Source: CADEFX01 sp963840425
GTDB taxonomy: Bacteria; Pseudomonadota; Alphaproteobacteria; Rhizobiales; Hyphomicrobiaceae
Reading direction: 5' to 3'
DNA length: 64,000 bases
Assembly: GCA_963840425.1 (NCBI GenBank)
Contig: CAWIYZ010000033.1
Coordinates: 62,001-126,000 of the forward strand
A program made the translations under genes and the position numbers. Every line of letters begins with the position of its first letter. Position 1 is the stretch's first letter. Shown piece by piece: positions 53,330 through 63,399 of the stretch. The notes beneath the pieces are model-generated. The model worked only from the letters and a program-made list of their open reading frames with translations, had not been told where the DNA came from and searched no databases.

Positions 53330-54130
53330 ATGGCTGTCGTCGAAACAGAACGCCATGGCCGGGTCTTGGTCGTGCGCATGAATTGGCCTGAGCGTCTCAA
53401 TGCACTCAATGCCGAGATGCGGCAGATGCTCGCCGAGACATGGACCGAGTTCCGGCATTCAAAAGAGCTCGAGGTGGCGATCTTCACCGGCACCGGTCGC
53501 GGCTTCTGCGCTGGTGAGGACATGAAAGAGTCGCTGGCAACGGGAAAGCCGGGAGGCACGCGGCCCACGCTTCCGGATCCCTTCATGGACGGCACGCTGG
53601 AAAAGCCGGTGATCGCTGCTGTCAACGGGTTCGCCATGGGTGGCGGCTTCATGCTGGTGGAGCGCACCGATCTGCGCGTTGCGGTACCGGAGGCGGTGTT
53701 TGAGGTGTCAGAGGCCAAGCGCTGGTTGCTCGGCGGCTACAATCACGGCCACCTCGCCAACGTGCCCTATCCGATTGCAATGGAGATGGCACTGGGTTTT
53801 CGCTTCACCGCCGAGCGATTCTATCAGGTTGGCTTCCTCAACCGGCTCGCATCGCAGGCCGAGCTGATCCCGACCGCGATGACGATGGCGGAACATTTGC
53901 TCTCGCTGCCGCCGGCTTCGCGTGTCAACACCGTCCACATGATGCGCCAGATGCGGCCCGAGCCCTCTGGTTCCCAGAAGGCGCTCGCAGTCAAGCTGCA
54001 CGACCATGGCGACAAGAGCGATTTGATAGAGTCGCGCGCGGCCTTTGCCGAAAAGCGCACGCCCAAGTTCAAGGGCTGGCTCGATCCGGAGGATCGCTAC
54101 CGGATGCCGAAGCTCGAGGAACGCGGGTGA
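53330..54130 (+). CDS. Enoyl-CoA hydratase/isomerase family protein
   Basis: Crotonase-fold protein of 266 residues. ERLNALNAEMRQMLAETW and the oxyanion regions GRGFCAGEDMKES and VNGFAMGGGFMLVERTDL are clear. The second acidic catalytic residue lies in AVFEVSEAKRWLLGG. ATG 53330 follows GAGGAG by six bases. It converges on the CaiB-type gene 49 bases away. The substrate is unknown; with CaiB it suggests a CoA-dependent catabolic step. The 237-base gap before it shows no gene. Confidence 0.87.
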   Translation: MAVVETERHGRVLVVRMNWPERLNALNAEMRQMLAETWTEFRHSKELEVAIFTGTGRGFCAGEDMKESLATGKPGGTRPTLPDPFMDGTLEKPVIAAVNGFAMGGGFMLVERTDLRVAVPEAVFEVSEAKRWLLGGYNHGHLANVPYPIAMEMALGFRFTAERFYQVGFLNRLASQAELIPTAMTMAEHLLSLPPASRVNTVHMMRQMRPEPSGSQKALAVKLHDHGDKSDLIESRAAFAEKRTPKFKGWLDPEDRYRMPKLEERG

Positions 54131-54179
54131 CCGCACTCGACCTCTTAAAGCCGCGGATCTGCGGCACAACCCGCTTTCA

Positions 54180-55396
54180 TTACACCACTTTGCGTTCCCT
54201 GAAATCGGCGATCTGAGACTTGCTGTATCCGAGGCTCGCCAGAACCTCATCGTTGTGCTCGCCGAGCTCGGGAGCGATCGCCGATCTTGGCCGGCGTCTC
54301 GGAAAATTGCCACGGCGTGCCGTGTACCTTGAGGCGTTTGCCGTATTTCGGATAGTCGACCTCGGTGACGTAGCCGTTGGCAAGCACATCCGGATCGTTC
54401 GACGCCTCGAGCAAGGTGTTGATTGGCGCCGAGACGATGTCGCCGGCGCGTAGCTTCGCCACCCAGTCCTCGCGTGTGCCGGTTGCGAAGAGCCGGCCGA
54501 GCTTCGCCAGCAACGCTTCCCTGCTCTCGTCGGAGTCCATGGCAACACCGAGATGGCCGAAGCCAACCTTCTCCATCTCCTCGTAGAAGCCGAGCGCGGT
54601 CATCGCCTGCTTCCATTGATCGCGGGAGAGCTGGAAGACGAAGGGCTTGCCGTTCCGGTCTTCGAAGCTCGCCGACATCGCCGGCCGCTCGCGCGTGCCG
54701 GCGACGCGGGCCTGGCCGATGACAGGATCGCGATTGCGCCACATGGCGGTCGTCAGAAGTCCAGCCCATCAGTCGGATCTGGCCGCCGAGCAGCGAGCAG
54801 TCGATCTTCTGGCCGACGCCGGTGGCGCGCGCGTGGATCAACGCAGCGAGCGCACCGCCGAAGGCGAGTATGGCGCAGGTCTCGTCGGCAACAGAAACGA
54901 CGCCGGTCTTCATGGGCTGGCCGGGTGTCGCGTAGGCCAAGGCAATGCCGCCGAGCGCCTGGGCCATGGAGTCGGTGCCTGGCAGGCTTGCGTGCGGCCC
55001 CTTGGGCCCATAGCCCGAGATAGACATGTAGACGAGCTTCGGGTTGACCTTGCGCAGCTCCTCCCAACCAAAGCCGTTCTTCTCGGCGGCGCCGGGGCGA
55101 AAGTTCTGGCCAAAGATGTCGGCTCGGGCCACGAGTTTCCTCAGGATCTCGCGTCCCTCCGGCGCCTTCAGGTTCAGCGTGACGCTCTTTACGCCGCGGT
55201 TGTTCGTCTCGAAGAACGTGCTCGGCATACCTGGCAGCACCGACGCGACGCGCGAGTTGTCGCCCACGCCCGGCACCTCGATTTTGATCACCTCGGCGCC
55301 GAGATCGGCCATCAGCATGTACGGGACAGTGCCGGCTTGGGCGGTCGAACATGCCACCACCTTGACGCCTTGCAGGGGCCCGTGCGGCTTGTTCAT
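54180..55396 (-). CDS. CaiB/BaiF-type CoA transferase (two single-base frameshifts)
   Basis: Family III CoA transferase of about 404 residues. The first 213 residues (ADLGAEVIKIEVPGVGDNSR, LVYMSISGYGPKG, and the catalytic Asp in PGTDSMAQALGG) read from ATG 55396. One extra base near 54757 then shifts the frame to LTTAMWRNRDPVIGQARVAG and AMSASFEDRNGKPFVFQLS, which runs to about 54280. A second extra base near 54279 moves it to the last frame, IAPELGEHNDEVLASLGYS ending at 54180. Each segment is well-conserved family sequence. It starts 33 bases after dppF and so probably belongs to the importer operon. Confidence 0.87.
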
Positions 55397-55428
55397 GCGA
55401 CTATGCTCCTCTCAACGGTGATCGGCGC

Positions 55429-56402
<974 letters not shown>

Positions 56403-56406
<4 letters not shown>

Positions 56407-57380
56407 GCTGGCGCCAGCCTCCAGCAATCGGCAGTGTGGCCGACGCTGATCTCATGCTTTTCCGGATACGCTTCACGGCAGCGCGTGTCGGCAAACGTGC
56501 AGCGGGGAGCGAAGCGACAGCCATCGGGCAGGTTCATCAGGGAGGGTGGCTGGCCCTCGATGGTCGTTAGCCGTCCAATTGAGCCAGTCATCCGCGGCAC
56601 CGATGCGATCAGCGCCTGCGTATAGGGATGCGCGGGGCGTTCCAGAATCTGGTGCACCGGCCCGCATTCGACGATGCGGCCGGCATACATTACCGCCACC
56701 CGATCGCACATGCGGGACACGACGCCGAAATCGTGCGTGATAAAGAGGATTGCCGTCCCGGTCTCCTGCTGTAGACGTTTCAGCAGCTTTAGATATTGGA
56801 GCTGAATGGTGACATCGAGCGCGGTGGTGGGTTCGTCAGCAATCAGGACGTCGGGCCGCCCGCTGATCGCGACGGCGCCAACGACGCGCTGCTTCATGCC
56901 GCCGCTCATCTGGTGGGGGTACTGAGCGACGCGCTGCTCCGGGGCGGCGATCTCGACTCGGCGCAGAGCCGTCACCGCCTGCTTCATGATCTCCGCTCGA
57001 CCGCCGGACGTGCGCCGAGAGATGGCTTCGCGCAATTGATCGCCGATCGTGAAGAGCGGGTTGAGCGACGTCTGCGGATCCTGAAGGATCATTGAGATTT
57101 TGCGCCCGCGGATTTCGCGCATCTGACGCGGCGACCACTTCAGGATGTTTTCGCCGTCGAGCAGAACTTCGCCAGCGACGGTTCGCGCCCCACCCTTTGG
57201 CAGCAGACGCATGAGAGAGAGTGCCGTCAGACTCTTGCCGCAGCCCGACTCGCCCACGAGACCCAGCACCTCGCCGCGGCGAAGGCTGAAGCTGACGCCG
57301 TCCACAGCCTTCACGATTCCACGGCGTAGAAAGAAATGCGTGGTGAGGTTGCGCACCTCTAGAACGGTCTCGGAGATCAT
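56403..57380 (-). CDS. Peptide-type ABC importer ATPase (OppD/DppD)
   Basis: 325 residues with Walker A GESGCGKSLTAL, signature MSGGMKQRVVGAVAI and Walker B LIADEPTTALD. The C-terminal CRFAPRCTFADTRC is the cysteine-rich oligopeptide-transporter tail. Coupled at both ends: its start overlaps the permease stop by four bases and its stop overlaps the next ATPase start. Confidence 0.92.
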
Positions 57381-58201
57381 AGCTGACGCAACTTCGGGTC
57401 AAGCCGGTCACGCAGCCAGTCCCCGAACACATTGACCGAAAGGACAAGCAAGGTAATGGCGAGGCCCGGGATCAGCGCGACCCACCAGGCATCGGCGATA
57501 CGACCCCGCCCTTCGGAAATCATCAGACCCCAGCTGGGTGTCGGCGGCGGAATCCCGGCGCCGAGAAAGCTCAGCGACGCTTCGGCGATGATCACCACCC
57601 CAATATTGAGCGTGACCAGAACCATGAACGTGTTGAGCACGTTCGGCAGGATGTGCGTCAGCATGATGCGCGGTGTCGAGCAACCACGAACCTTCGCGAG
57701 CGCGACGAAATCGCGATGCTTCAGCGCCAGAACTTCTCCCCGGATGATGCGAGCGAAGCTTGCCCAGAGCAGCAGGCTGATGGCGATGACCAGCGTACCG
57801 AGCCCCTGGCCAATCGTTACTGCGAGCAACAGGGCGAACAGAATGGCGGGGAACGTGAATGCGGCGTCGACCAGCCGCATTAGCACACCGTCAACCGCGC
57901 CTCCGAGATAGCCCGCGACAATGCCTATAAGGAGGCCCACCCCGCCGCCCGCCGTGAGCGCCAGAAGCGCAACGATGAGGCTGATGCGTGCCCCGTAAAT
58001 GAGGCGGCTCAGGATGTCGCGGCCGAACGCATCTGTACCGAGAACGTATTTCGTGCTGCCGCCCTCCAACAGGAAGGGAGGCAGCAGCTTGTCGCGCAGG
58101 GTTTGGTCGATCGGTGAGTGGGGGGCAAGCAGCGGCGCAAACACAGCCATCAGGACCATGATGGAAATGATGATGACGGGGATCCAGGGCGGGTTGCGCA
58201 T
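57377..58201 (-). CDS. Peptide-type ABC importer permease (DppC)
   Basis: 274-residue permease with an N-terminal helix (PWIPVIIISIMVLMAVFAPLL), the LGTDAFGRDILSRLIYGARI motif of DppC/OppC proteins, and the EAA loop near ILTHILPNVLNTFMVLVTLN. It lies nine bases after the DppB gene. Confidence 0.92.
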   Translation of the reverse strand: MRNPPWIPVIIISIMVLMAVFAPLLAPHSPIDQTLRDKLLPPFLLEGGSTKYVLGTDAFGRDILSRLIYGARISLIVALLALTAGGGVGLLIGIVAGYLGGAVDGVLMRLVDAAFTFPAILFALLLAVTIGQGLGTLVIAISLLLWASFARIIRGEVLALKHRDFVALAKVRGCSTPRIMLTHILPNVLNTFMVLVTLNIGVVIIAEASLSFLGAGIPPPTPSWGLMISEGRGRIADAWWVALIPGLAITLLVLSVNVFGDWLRDRLDPKLRQL

Positions 58202-58210
58202 GGCAGTCTC

Positions 58211-59128
58211 TCAAGAGAGCCGAATGCGAGGATCGACGTAGGCGTACAGGATGTCGACCAGGAGATTGATCGTCAGAATGAGTATCGACTTCAGGATGAT
58301 TACCGCCTGTAGCAGCGGGAAGTCGCGATAGATCACGGCTTCGTAGGTGAGGCGCCCAACGCCGGGCCAGGCGAATACCGTCTCCGTTACAATGGCGCCG
58401 GTGATCAGGTTGCCGACGAAGACCCCCCAGAGCGTGAGCAGGGGGATCAGGGCATTCCGCAAGCAATGCTTCCAGATGACGATCCCCTCGCTCAGTCCCT
58501 TGATGCGTGCGAGCTTGGCAAACTCGCTTTCCATTACCTCGAGCATGCTGGATCGCGTCAATCGCATGAAGCCCGCCGTCAGGAAGGTGCCGAGCGTGAT
58601 CACCGGCAACACGTAGTGCGCTGGGCCGCCCATGCGTCCTGAGGGCAGCCAGCCGAGTTCAACACTGAAAATAAAGATCAGCATGACGCCGAGCCAAAAG
58701 CTCGGGGTGGCGATGCCAAGCACAGCAATTGTGCCCGCCGTCCGGTCGAGAAAGGTGCCGCGATTGAGGGCGGCGACCACGCCGAGCGGAATGCCGACGC
58801 TCATGGCCAGAAGAATCGCCCATGGGATGATGGCTAGTGTGTTCGGGAGGCGCGAGAAGAACGCATCCACCGCCGGCTGGCGCATGCGGATGGACATGCC
58901 GAGGTCACCTTGCAGCGCCTTGCCGACAAAAATGAAGAACTGAGAGTGCAGCGGCCCGTCGAGACCAAGCGTCTTGATCATGGCGGCCCGGTCCTCGGGC
59001 GTGGCATCCTCCGGCAGCATCAGGTCGACAGGGTTGCCGGTCAGGCGACCAAGAAAGAAAACTGCGGTGGCCACGAGGCAGATCAGCACCAAGCCTTGCA
59101 ACAGTCGGCGGGCGATGAAGCGACTCAT
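58211..59128 (-). CDS. Peptide-type ABC importer permease (DppB)
   Basis: 305 residues with six helices, beginning FIARRLLQGLVLICLVATAV and including the TGNPVDLMLPEDAT loop and the EAA loop around ARIKGLSEGIVIWKHCLRNA. Sits between the solute-binding protein gene and DppC. Confidence 0.92.
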   Translation of the reverse strand: MSRFIARRLLQGLVLICLVATAVFFLGRLTGNPVDLMLPEDATPEDRAAMIKTLGLDGPLHSQFFIFVGKALQGDLGMSIRMRQPAVDAFFSRLPNTLAIIPWAILLAMSVGIPLGVVAALNRGTFLDRTAGTIAVLGIATPSFWLGVMLIFIFSVELGWLPSGRMGGPAHYVLPVITLGTFLTAGFMRLTRSSMLEVMESEFAKLARIKGLSEGIVIWKHCLRNALIPLLTLWGVFVGNLITGAIVTETVFAWPGVGRLTYEAVIYRDFPLLQAVIILKSILILTINLLVDILYAYVDPRIRLS

Positions 59129-59188
59129 GAGCGGCAGTCTCCAGGGCTGCGGTAGGGCGCGGCTCGGGACCGCCCGCCAGCGCCCACC

Positions 59189-60826
59189 TCACTTCTTCCA
59201 GGGCTGCTGCTCCGGCCGTGGAATGCGCTCGTACACATCGCCAAGTTCATGCCGTCCCGGGATTGGCGCGAACTGGCCGACCTTTTTCGAGTTCACCGCG
59301 TAATAGCCCATGCCTTCGATGATCGGCACGACAAGCCAGGAATTCGCGATCAGCTCCACCATGGCGTCATTCAGCGCCGTGCGCTTCGCCGGGTCGCGCT
59401 CGTCGAGCAGCTTCTTGTAGGTGTCGAGAAACTTCTGACAAAGCTCCGGGCAATTCTCCTTGTCGCCCAGCAGACGCTCGGAGCTGTCAGGAGCGAAGGC
59501 GGAGTAGTAGCGCCACGGGGCGTCGGGACGGCCGGCAGTGCGGTACATTGAGGACCAGCCCGTGAGCTGCGGCTGATCACCCCGCTGCAGCGGCGGGAAG
59601 GCTCCCCACTCGTAGTGCTTGATCGTCACCTTGATGCCGATCTTGCTCCACATGTCGGCGATGGCCGTGCCGATGTCGACCATGAACTGCGTGCCCGGCA
59701 GCGCGGTGTTGGCAAACTTGAGCTCGAAGCCGTTGGGATGGCCCTCCTCCGCCAGGATTTTTTTCGCCACCACAGGATCGTAGCGATAGGCCTCGTCCGT
59801 CCACTTCTTCCAGCGATCGACACTCAGGCTCTCGGTGTACTCGAAGGTGGAATAGGGACGCGGCAACTGCGCCTTTCCTGCCATCACGTGCTCGATGATC
59901 TGGTTCCTGTCGATCGCCAGCGACAAGGCTTGCCTAATGCGCACATTGGCAACCGGATCATCCTTCACCGCTGGACGGAACGTGCCCCAGAACTGAAATA
60001 CGGCCTGCATCGTAGCGGGCACCGCTATGACCTCCAGACCGCCCCGCGTTGCGTTGAGCATGTTCTCCGGGCTGATCGAAGCGATCGCTGCCTCGCCGGT
60101 GCGCGCCATGGCGACACGAGTAGACTCCTCGGGGATTTGCAGGACGTGCAGCTGCTTGAAGTGCGGCCGGCCGCGCCAGTGCGCATAGTCCACGGCCTCG
60201 AACTCGAGCCGGTCACCCGGCACGCTGCGCAGAAACTTCCATGGACCGCTGCCGATCGGCTTCTTGCGGAACTCCTCCTCGCCGACCGTCTCGATGTATT
60301 TCTTCGGCATTATGGCGCCTTCCGTCGCCACAGCACGGCTGAGGGCAGCCGGCAGGCCGATCTGGGTGCCCTGGGTGTTGACGCGCACGGTCAGCTCGTC
60401 GACCACCTCGATGCTCTTGAAGCTGCGCCGCATCGAGCCTGCTGCCGCAGCGAGCGAGTTGGGCGCCATCTGCCGCTCGAGGCTGAACTTGACGTCGTGC
60501 GCCGTCAGCGGGTCACCGTTATGAAATTTCTGACCAGGACGCAGATGGAAGGTCCAGGAGAGCCCGTCCTCGGACAGAACCCAGCGCTCAGCCACGCCCG
60601 GTCCCAATCCGCCCTTCTCAATATTGAAGCCGACGAGACTGTCGTACATGGCGGCCTGGTAGGTCGCGTTGCCTGGCCGCGCCTCCAGGATCGGGTCCAG
60701 TGTCTGCGCAGCGAGCGACTCTACGGCAAAGATAAGAGTGCCCTTCTGCTCTTGGGCAGCGATTGGTGGGGAGAGAGAAACGGCGAGCGGGACGGCAAGC
60801 GCCAATGCGCTGAGGCGAGCAGACAT
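59189..60826 (-). CDS. Peptide-type ABC importer solute-binding protein (SBP family 5)
   Basis: 545 residues, with a signal peptide (LSALALAVPLAVSLSPPIAA) and family-5 landmarks: LDPILEARPGNATYQAAMYD, LRPGQKFHNGDPLTAHDVKF and RQALSLAIDRNQIIEHVMAG. This family binds peptides, opines, nickel chelates or other small molecules, so the ligand cannot be told from sequence. ATG 60826 has GGGAGG five bases upstream. First gene of the importer operon. Confidence 0.92.
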   Translation of the reverse strand: MSARLSALALAVPLAVSLSPPIAAQEQKGTLIFAVESLAAQTLDPILEARPGNATYQAAMYDSLVGFNIEKGGLGPGVAERWVLSEDGLSWTFHLRPGQKFHNGDPLTAHDVKFSLERQMAPNSLAAAAGSMRRSFKSIEVVDELTVRVNTQGTQIGLPAALSRAVATEGAIMPKKYIETVGEEEFRKKPIGSGPWKFLRSVPGDRLEFEAVDYAHWRGRPHFKQLHVLQIPEESTRVAMARTGEAAIASISPENMLNATRGGLEVIAVPATMQAVFQFWGTFRPAVKDDPVANVRIRQALSLAIDRNQIIEHVMAGKAQLPRPYSTFEYTESLSVDRWKKWTDEAYRYDPVVAKKILAEEGHPNGFELKFANTALPGTQFMVDIGTAIADMWSKIGIKVTIKHYEWGAFPPLQRGDQPQLTGWSSMYRTAGRPDAPWRYYSAFAPDSSERLLGDKENCPELCQKFLDTYKKLLDERDPAKRTALNDAMVELIANSWLVVPIIEGMGYYAVNSKKVGQFAPIPGRHELGDVYERIPRPEQQPWKK

Positions 60827-60862
60827 CAAATCCTCCCAATCGCTATTTGTTTGTTGTTTTCA

Positions 60863-60892
60863 AGTATCGAAGTCAAAATACGAGCCTGTCAA
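60863..60892 (-). promoter_or_regulatory. Promoter of the ABC importer operon
   Basis: TTGACA (60892-60887), identical to the -35 consensus, then an 18-base spacer and GATACT (60868-60863). It is placed 37 bases upstream of the solute-binding protein start. Confidence 0.6.
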
Positions 60893-60982
60893 TCGTCTTA
60901 CGGCCCACTCGTCGTCCGCACCCAGATAGCCTTTGATTGTTTAAGGTCGTCGCCGGAAAATTGCCAAAATGTTGGCGGTGCG

Positions 60983-61002
60983 CACCAAGCGGCGGCTTGG
61001 TG
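60983..61002. other. 8-bp inverted repeat downstream of the dehalogenase-like gene
   Basis: CACCAAGC (60983-60990) and GCTTGGTG (60995-61002) form a perfect stem around GGCG, about 70 bases beyond the hydrolase stop. No U-tract follows on either strand, so it is not a typical Rho-independent terminator. It could be a Rho-linked stabiliser or an operator. The remainder of the spacer 60893-61070 shows nothing clear. Confidence 0.4.
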
Positions 61003-61070
61003 GCATCCACTCCCCACTGGTCACTCACCACTTCCGTTGCAGGCCGATAGCGCGCGCTCCCTGTGCGCGA

Positions 61071-61949
61071 TCAAACGAAGAAGCGTCGGAACCAGCCCAG
61101 TGTCTCGTCGGGCCTGTGCTCGTTGACGTAGTGACCCGCATCAAGCCCTTCGCCGACAATGTCCGTGGCGAATTTGCGCCAGATGCCGATCACATCGGTG
61201 AATACGCCCTCCGTGTGGCTCCTGGCTCCCCACAGCAGAAGGACGGGACAAGCAATCATGCGGCCGCGATCGCGGTCGGCGCGGTCAAGATCGAGATCGA
61301 CGGTCGCTGCCGCCCGATAGTCGGCACATGAGCCCTTGATGGTCTTGGCGTTGAAGCAGCGGACATACTCCGCCAGCGCTTCGGGGTCGAAGATCGACAG
61401 CCCAATCCCCTTCTTTGAGATCTTTTTCTCGATGAAGACCTCAGGCGGAATGGCGCCCATCATCAGCTCGGGCAAACCGTTGTCCAGCGGCATCATCGAC
61501 CAGTGCCAGGAGTTGAGTGCCCACTTCCTCGACGTGTTCTCCCAGATATGCAGTGTCGGCAGAATGTCGATGAGAGCGACCTTACGCACCTTCTCGGGAT
61601 GATCGAGCGCCATGCGATGCGCGACCCTGGCGCCTCGGTCGTGGCCGGCGACAAAGAACCGGTCATGCCCGAGCTGGCGCATGACCTCGACCTGGTCGTT
61701 GGCCATGGCGCGAAACGAGTAGTTGGAGCACGTGGCATCAGGCTCCGGCGCCGAGCTGTCGCCATAGCCGCGCAAATCCGTCGCAACCACGTGGTAGTTC
61801 TGCGCCAGCCGGTTGGCTATCTTGCCCCAGCTCACATGAGTTATAGGGTTGCCGTGCAACAGCAGCAGCGGTGCCCCAGAGCCACCGTGACGCAGATGAA
61901 TGCGCGCCTCACCCGCCTCGATGTCGGTCCTGGTGAAACTTTCGAACAT
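61071..61949 (-). CDS. Fluoroacetate dehalogenase-like alpha/beta hydrolase
   Basis: 292 residues from ATG 61949 (GAGGA eight bases upstream). It has the full fluoroacetate dehalogenase set: nucleophile Asp104 with Arg105 and Arg108 in GHDRGARVAHRM, Asp128 in LIDILP, His149-Trp150 in NSWHW and Tyr211 in CADYRAAA for the halide pocket, and His273 in DAGHYV. These positions agree closely with the Burkholderia enzyme (Asp104, Arg105, Arg108, Asp128, His149, Trp150, Tyr212, His271). It should hydrolyse haloacetate to glycolate and halide. Odd point: Asn34 follows the HG of the oxyanion loop (LLHGNP) where fluoroacetate dehalogenases have Phe; Asn there is the halide ligand of haloalkane dehalogenases. 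Substrate range therefore needs care. Confidence 0.82.
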   Translation of the reverse strand: MFESFTRTDIEAGEARIHLRHGGSGAPLLLLHGNPITHVSWGKIANRLAQNYHVVATDLRGYGDSSAPEPDATCSNYSFRAMANDQVEVMRQLGHDRFFVAGHDRGARVAHRMALDHPEKVRKVALIDILPTLHIWENTSRKWALNSWHWSMMPLDNGLPELMMGAIPPEVFIEKKISKKGIGLSIFDPEALAEYVRCFNAKTIKGSCADYRAAATVDLDLDRADRDRGRMIACPVLLLWGARSHTEGVFTDVIGIWRKFATDIVGEGLDAGHYVNEHRPDETLGWFRRFFV

Positions 61950-62178
61950 CTGCTTGTCCTCGTTTGCTGCCCAGCCCACCTACAGAGGTCGGCACGTTGC
62001 ACGTGCTCGCTTGTGGCCTGAGCGTGTCGACTCCAGTCCGTGGCGTGTCACCGCGAGCAGCAGAGCTGACTTAATGTCGCTAAAGTTCCTTGGCAGATCC
62101 AATATCTCAGGTCGACGTCTAAAGATTGACCGCTCAGATCGAGCGATATTAATCCGGTGAGGTGCCCATCGTCGCCGA

Positions 62179-63240
62179 TCACTCTTCGCGCATAAGCTCT
62201 GGTTTGAAGCCGAGGACCTTCTGGAAGCGCTCGCAATACTTCGGCCATACGGCCTTGTTGACCAGCCGCGGCGGCACCTTGCCATCGAAGATGTCGATCC
62301 ATTGGTCCGAGGCGTAGATCGCGACGTTTGCCTGGGATTCACGCGTGCTGCCGGCGTTGTGTGGCGTCACGATGACGTTGTCGAAAGCCATCAGCGGATG
62401 GTCCGTCCGCGGCGGCTCCTCGAGAAACACATCAATGCCGGCGCCGGCGATCCTTCGCTCCGCAAGCGCCCGCGCAAGGTCGCTTTCCCTGTAGGTGCCG
62501 CCGCGCGACGTGTTGATGAAGAACGCGGTCGGCTTCATGAGGGAGAGTTCATTGTACCCGATCATGCCGAACGTCTCTTCCGTGCGCGGGCAATGCATGG
62601 TGACGTAGTCGGCGCGCTGCAATATCTCCTTCAGCTCGACCTTCTCGGTGTTGCGCGCCGCCATTTTATCCTTCGAAAGATACGGGTCGTAAGCGAGCAC
62701 AGTCATGCGGAATGCAGTCTTGCAGATCTCGGCCACTCGCGAGCCGATATTTCCGAGGCCGATGATCCCGATCGTCTTGCCGAGCAGCTCAGTGCCGACA
62801 TAGCGGAAGCGCTCGATGTTGTTGTCCCTCCGGATGGCCCGGTCGGTTTCCATGATCTTCTTGGAAAGCGAGAGCATGAGGCCCACCGCGTGCTCGGCGA
62901 CCGCCTCCTTGTTCGCACCGGATTGGTTGCAAACCAGGATGCCCTCTTTGGTGCAGGCATCGACGTCGATCACGTCATAGCCAGCGCCCAGGGAGCAGAC
63001 AGCAATGAGATTTGGCGCCTTGGCAAGAAGCCTGGCGTCCGGAAACCAGGGCTCCCGCATTTCTGTGCGAGCGCACGCATGGTATCCGTGCGCACGGCTC
63101 ATATCGGTCCAGTTCTCGTCCGGTGGACCGGCGAAGTCGCGGCGAAACATGTCAATGTCGGAGCGTTTGCCGCGTATCGCTGCCGCCGTCGCATCAAGAC
63201 GGGGATGAAAATAGATGATCCGCTTGATATTCGTCGCCAT
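62179..63240 (-). CDS. D-isomer-specific 2-hydroxyacid dehydrogenase
   Basis: 353-residue NAD(P)-dependent dehydrogenase of the D-LDH/phosphoglycerate dehydrogenase superfamily. It has the nucleotide-binding IGIIGLGNIGSRVAEICK, catalytic Arg in INTSRGGTYRESDL, Glu in GIDVFLEEPPRTDH and His in VTPHNAGSTRES. No ACT domain is present, so it is not a classical SerA; glyoxylate, hydroxypyruvate or other hydroxyacid reductase activity is possible. It lies 229 bases upstream of the dehalogenase-like gene on the same strand; glycolate and glyoxylate metabolism would link the two, an inference. Confidence 0.85.
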   Translation of the reverse strand: MATNIKRIIYFHPRLDATAAAIRGKRSDIDMFRRDFAGPPDENWTDMSRAHGYHACARTEMREPWFPDARLLAKAPNLIAVCSLGAGYDVIDVDACTKEGILVCNQSGANKEAVAEHAVGLMLSLSKKIMETDRAIRRDNNIERFRYVGTELLGKTIGIIGLGNIGSRVAEICKTAFRMTVLAYDPYLSKDKMAARNTEKVELKEILQRADYVTMHCPRTEETFGMIGYNELSLMKPTAFFINTSRGGTYRESDLARALAERRIAGAGIDVFLEEPPRTDHPLMAFDNVIVTPHNAGSTRESQANVAIYASDQWIDIFDGKVPPRLVNKAVWPKYCERFQKVLGFKPELMREE

Positions 63241-63399
63241 GTCGCCTTCGCTGAATGCTGCTACCGCTCTCCCGGCATCGCCGCCAGGGACGATACGCTA
63301 GCACAATGTGCCGGCCCCAGTGAGGACGCGATAAATGACGCGCAATATGCTCCAATAGCCTTCATCCTCCCACCTCAAGGACAATCAAAGAGAAACGTG

